8,791 nt of DNA. Source: an uncultured Peptococcaceae bacterium (GTDB lineage: Bacteria; Bacillota; Desulfotomaculia; Desulfotomaculales; Desulfallaceae). The notes under the pieces are model-generated. The model was not told the DNA's origin. It did no database searches and was given only the letters and a program-made list of their open reading frames with translations. This document shows, in pieces, positions 6,805 through 8,791 of this stretch. Made by a program: the position numbers and the translations under genes. The first letter of the stretch is position 1; each line of letters starts with the position of its first letter. The stretch spans positions 1-8,791 of the forward strand of contig CAJYBN010000116.1 of NCBI GenBank assembly GCA_913064925.1. The letters run 5' to 3'.

Positions 6805-6935
6805 ATTTGTATTCAAAGTTTAAGCGATGTAAAACCCTTGGCGGGATAGATAGATTTATCCACTTAAGATAACTGATTTGCAAGCCAACTAGCCTTTCTT
6901 AATTACATGGTCAACTTATTTACTGGGGTGTCACA

Positions 6936-7241
6936 ATGTCGTTAACGGTTGGAGTCAAGTTTTGCGGCAACTGCAATCCCCAAATCGATAGCATGGCCGT
7001 TTTAAACAAGTTGAAATCGCTGCTGCCGGACTGCCGGTTCGTATCCCATGTGGACCCCAAGAACGTGCTGTTGATCCTGTCCGGCTGCCCCGTGGACTGT
7101 GCGGAGCGCCCCTCCTTCGACGGGCCGGTAGTCGGAGTGGCCGGGGAAACGCTGGAGCTGATAACCTGCCCGGAGGAAAAGCTGGCCGAATCCATTGCCG
7201 CCATTATTCAAAAACTGAAACAGCACGGCATAAATTTGTGA
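6936..7241 (+). CDS. Small cysteine-rich protein, probable metal or Fe-S binding, uncharacterised
   Basis: This 101-residue soluble protein has six cysteines: Cys10 and Cys13 in KFCGNCNP, Cys33, Cys51 and Cys55 in LSGCPVDCAERP, and Cys78 in ITCPEE. The two CxxC/CxxxC pairs in a compact alpha/beta sequence suggest a thioredoxin-like or ferredoxin-like fold with an Fe-S cluster or a redox disulfide. I have the impression that small CGxCNP proteins recur in anaerobes but cannot name the family, and I assign no function. The ATG at 6936 has only a modest TGGGGTG (6924-6930) as ribosome binding site. It lies 131 bases after the synthetase gene in the same direction and may share its transcript. 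Its TGA stop (7239-7241) falls inside the apparent right end of an IS relic, so the original C-terminus may have been longer or different. Confidence 0.85.
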   Translation: MSLTVGVKFCGNCNPQIDSMAVLNKLKSLLPDCRFVSHVDPKNVLLILSGCPVDCAERPSFDGPVVGVAGETLELITCPEEKLAESIAAIIQKLKQHGINL

Positions 7242-7270
7242 ACTACCCTCTCCTTCGCTCCGCGAAAGGC
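7238..7270 (-). mobile_element. Apparent right end of the IS605-family relic, with terminal hairpin
   Basis: On the minus strand the element seems to finish with a hairpin (CTTTCGC, GGA loop, GCGAAGG with one G-U pair; 7268-7252) followed by AGAGGGTAGTTCAC, ending at 7238. Subterminal hairpins followed by a TTCAC-like end are what I recall for right ends of many Firmicute IS200/IS605 elements. No left end is visible. The exact boundary is inferred and could be off by a few bases. Confidence 0.55.
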
Positions 7271-7378
7271 ATGAGCTTTCTGGACCAGGCGAATTCGTGG
7301 GTTTCCTGCTTCATTGTGACTCACCGGCCCAGCTTCACAGGCGTAACTTTCCGTGGTTCCCACGGTAGGGGAACCTTT
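7238..7378 (-). ncRNA. Possible remnant of the tnpB-linked guide (omega/reRNA) scaffold
   Basis: In IS200/IS605 elements the 3' end of tnpB and the right end are transcribed as the scaffold of the TnpB guide RNA. Here this stretch keeps the terminal hairpin and, further in, two mutually exclusive hairpins: CCGTGG/CCACGG (7351-7356 with 7360-7365) and GGTTCCC/GGGAACC (7355-7361 with 7369-7375). Expression cannot be judged from the sequence. With tnpB broken, any activity would need a protein supplied from elsewhere. Confidence 0.3.
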
Positions 7379-7615
7379 AGGCCGCTTCTGAGGCATAAAG
7401 CTTTTTTCAGTATCTGACCAGGCCGATCTTGGGAAAGCTTTAGCTTGACGTTCTGAAAAGATGTGCCCAGACCATTGCCAAACTGGGTGAAGGTAATGGA
7501 CTTATACCGCCTTTACCTTGAACCTGGGGTAGTCAGGTGTTTTTCCATTTTTCACCCGGCGGAAGAACCCGGCAAGAGAGTACCTGTGCGAAATACTACA
7601 GAAATGTTAAATACC

Positions 7616-7623
7616 AAGGAGGT
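7616..7623 (+). promoter_or_regulatory. Ribosome binding site of the FrhB-like gene, tightly spaced
   Basis: AAGGAGGT ends two bases before GC-ATG at 7626, leaving only 3 bases from the GGAGG core. An in-frame TTG at 7635 would have 12 bases, so the true start is uncertain between ATG 7626 and TTG 7635. The 11-base string GGAGGTGCATG is identical to that before the acyl-CoA synthetase gene. Confidence 0.6.
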
Positions 7624-7625
7624 GC

Positions 7626-8744
7626 ATGATTACGTTGGACCGAACAAAGGGATCTCTTGAATTAAAGCAGGAAGTCATGGACAGTGGGGTTTGCGCCAGG
7701 TGCGGCTTGTGCGCGGAGCTTTGCCCTTATATCAAGGCCGTGGGTGAGCGCGTCGCTCTGGTTTACCCCTGCGGGCTGGAGGAAGGAAATTGCTACCGGT
7801 TGTGTCCCCGGACGCCCACGGATTGGGAACAAATTGACCGGAGCGTGTTTAACCGGGAGCGCGTTGACCATGTTTTGGGCAACCACCTGGAAATTCTCTT
7901 CGCCCGCTCGTTGCAGGATGACGCAGCCGAAAAAGGGCAGTACGGTGGCGTTGTCAGCGCCCTGGCGGCTTACCTGCTGGAACAGGGCAGGGTGTCCGGC
8001 GCGGTTTTGGCCGGCGGTCCCGCCGGGGAAACGCCCCAGGCGGTGGTGGCGACAAGCAGGGGCGAGGTGCTGGCCTGCGCCGGGTCCCATTACAGCGCCG
8101 CTCCCACGCTTTCCGCGGTGCACCGGGCCGTAAAGGAAGGCATGGACAGCCTGGCGGTGGTGGGTAGGCCGTGCCAGGTACTGGCCCTCAGGAAAATGCA
8201 GGGGCTAAAAGATGCGCCCGGTTATCTTCCGGCCAAAGACAAAGTCGAGTTTATCATCGGGTTGTTTTGTTTCTGGTCTCTGGAGACCGAAATTTACGAT
8301 TTGCTCAGCCGGAGGGCGGGCGGTCAAAAAATCTTAAAGGTGGACATTCCCCAAGATTTTTTAACGATAACCACAGAATCGGGTTCCACAAACATACCCA
8401 TTGAAGAAGTGCGGCCATTTATTCGCCCGACCTGCCAGCTATGTTTCGACCCGACATCTGAATTTGCCGATGTTTCGGTGGGTTCCACCGAGTACGACCC
8501 TCAATGGAACACCCTTATCGTAAGAAGCACCAAGGGCAAGGAAATCGTCGACGCGGCCCGCGCCGAGGGAATCATTGAAACCAAGGCCTATCCGGACGAG
8601 CGCCTGCCGCTGCTGTACCAGGCCGTCCGCAACAAAAAACTGAGGGTGCTGCAGGCTCTGGAATCCGGGCAGGAAGCGGGTTATTTGCGGTTGACTGATC
8701 AATACCGGGAAAATCTCAAGCGGGAAAGGGGAATGAACCTGTGA
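7626..8744 (+). CDS. FrhB-family (F420 hydrogenase/dehydrogenase beta subunit-like) iron-sulfur flavoprotein
   Basis: This 372-residue protein has the FrhB architecture: an N-terminal cysteine-rich [4Fe-4S] region, then the FrhB/FdhB N-terminal and C-terminal domains. The first cluster motif is Cys23, Cys26, Cys29 and Cys33 (VCARCGLCAELCP). Cys49, Cys56 and Cys60 (CYRLCP) probably serve a second cluster. GQYGGVVSALAAYLLEQG (104-121), VVGRPCQVLALRKM (178-191, Cys183), GLFCF (212-216) and CQLCFDPTSEFADVSVG (270-286) are family hallmarks, ending with WNTLIVRSTKG. Members use a flavin and pass electrons between Fe-S carriers and F420, ferredoxin or a partner dehydrogenase; which one applies here is unknown. 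There is no transmembrane segment. The stop overlaps the next gene's GTG, so the two are probably co-translated and may form a complex. The tnpB relic lies just upstream, so any ancestral promoter region may have been disturbed. Confidence 0.9.
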   Translation: MITLDRTKGSLELKQEVMDSGVCARCGLCAELCPYIKAVGERVALVYPCGLEEGNCYRLCPRTPTDWEQIDRSVFNRERVDHVLGNHLEILFARSLQDDAAEKGQYGGVVSALAAYLLEQGRVSGAVLAGGPAGETPQAVVATSRGEVLACAGSHYSAAPTLSAVHRAVKEGMDSLAVVGRPCQVLALRKMQGLKDAPGYLPAKDKVEFIIGLFCFWSLETEIYDLLSRRAGGQKILKVDIPQDFLTITTESGSTNIPIEEVRPFIRPTCQLCFDPTSEFADVSVGSTEYDPQWNTLIVRSTKGKEIVDAARAEGIIETKAYPDERLPLLYQAVRNKKLRVLQALESGQEAGYLRLTDQYRENLKRERGMNL

Positions 8745-8791
8745 GTTTTCTCAGTTTACTGGTCAACCAGCCGGGGCGCACCGTGCTGATG
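8741..8791 (+). CDS. Start of the next gene, possibly indolepyruvate:ferredoxin oxidoreductase alpha subunit (3' partial)
   Basis: A GTG at 8741 overlaps the previous stop as GTGA. It is preceded by AAAGGGGA with normal spacing and is open for 17 codons to the window edge. The peptide reads MSFLSLLVNQPGRTVLM. A short lead ending in PGRTVLM, where IorA proteins continue with a GNEAIARG segment, suggests indolepyruvate:ferredoxin oxidoreductase alpha, but 17 residues cannot prove it. Pairing with an FrhB-like electron carrier and an ADP-forming synthetase would fit a 2-oxoacid to aryl-acyl-CoA to acid + ATP route. Confidence 0.45.
   Translation, partial: MSFLSLLVNQPGRTVLM

Larger units (their letters stand above)
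7238..7570 (-). pseudogene. tnpB: Relic of an IS200/IS605-family tnpB gene, internally deleted and frameshifted
   Basis: On the minus strand three pieces read like consecutive parts of TnpB. First, GFFRRVKNGKTPDYPRFK (7570-7517) matches the well-known FFRRVKxGxxPGYPRFK segment. Second, in another frame, RYKSITFTQFGNG and VKLKLSQ (7509-7429) match the RYxSxTxxQxGNG...L.LSK segment that follows it; the PRFK frame hits TAA at the junction, as if two single bases were lost. Third, DRPGQILKKAL (7428-7396) resembles the end of the zinc ribbon (DxNAAxNIL), and then, after another frame change, TVGTTESYACEAG (7366-7328) matches the common TnpB C-terminal tail. The RuvC catalytic core and most of the zinc ribbon, which belong between LSQ and DRPG, are absent, as are the first part of the protein and the left end. 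It cannot encode a working nuclease. The family match is from memory of conserved motifs, not from a search. Confidence 0.78.

Noticed and set aside
6844..6861. GGATA/TATCC hairpin after the synthetase gene as a terminator
   Set aside because: Only five base pairs and no T-run follow, so it would not terminate well.
7208..7396. A 62-residue minus-strand ORF taken as an intact small gene
   Set aside because: It is the frame-shifted TnpB tail running out through the right end into the neighbouring gene; no ribosome binding site precedes its ATG.
7463..7660. A 65-residue + strand ORF between the cysteine-rich and FrhB-like genes
   Set aside because: It lies antisense to the tnpB relic, has no ribosome binding site, and runs into the start of the FrhB-like gene. 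The minus-strand TnpB motifs explain the region better.
1..8791. CRISPR arrays, tRNA or rRNA genes
   Set aside because: No regularly spaced repeats and no cloverleaf or rRNA-like segments were seen on either strand.

Overview
The window looks like part of the chromosome of a strictly anaerobic, low-to-mid GC Firmicute. A Desulfotomaculum/Pelotomaculum-type Peptococcaceae member, possibly syntrophic, is my best guess. The reasons are near-perfect AAGGAGG-type ribosome binding sites, TTG and GTG starts, AT-rich intergenic regions between GC-richer genes, and gene content built on acyl-CoA chemistry, an ADP-forming acyl-CoA synthetase and FrhB-type iron-sulfur flavoproteins. The genus is inference; no 16S or phylogenetic marker is present.

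Layout. Bases 1-492 hold the 3' end of a cysteine-bearing, probable Fe-S protein gene (+). It converges on a short-chain dehydrogenase/reductase gene (558-1343, -), with a bidirectional hairpin terminator between them. A divergent intergenic region holds a possible 27-codon leader ORF (1635-1718), followed by a 3-hydroxyacyl-CoA dehydrogenase gene (1734-2624, +). A second hairpin terminator separates that gene from a convergent thiolase gene (2818-3999, -). A 660-base AT-rich divergent region (4000-4659) follows, with a candidate extended -10 promoter, a small hairpin and short direct repeats. Next comes a 714-residue fused alpha-beta ADP-forming acyl-CoA synthetase gene (4660-6804, +, TTG start).

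The right-hand part holds a 101-residue cysteine-rich protein gene (6936-7241, +), a decayed IS200/IS605-family tnpB fragment (about 7238-7570, -), an FrhB-family iron-sulfur flavoprotein gene (7626-8744, +), and the first 17 codons of a further gene (8741 to the edge, +) that may be an indolepyruvate:ferredoxin oxidoreductase alpha subunit.

How the genes may work together. The SDR, 3-hydroxyacyl-CoA dehydrogenase and thiolase could carry out the oxidation and cleavage steps of a beta-oxidation-like route. The ADP-forming synthetase could recover ATP from the acyl-CoA product, or activate the acid. The FrhB-like protein and the downstream oxidoreductase would handle low-potential electrons. 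The dehydrogenase and the thiolase both depart from their family consensus next to the active site, which hints at an unusual acyl-CoA substrate.

The most interesting non-obvious feature is the tnpB relic. It has lost its N-terminus and its catalytic core but keeps what looks like the element's right end. That end overlaps the stop codon of the cysteine-rich gene, so the insertion may have set that protein's present C-terminus.
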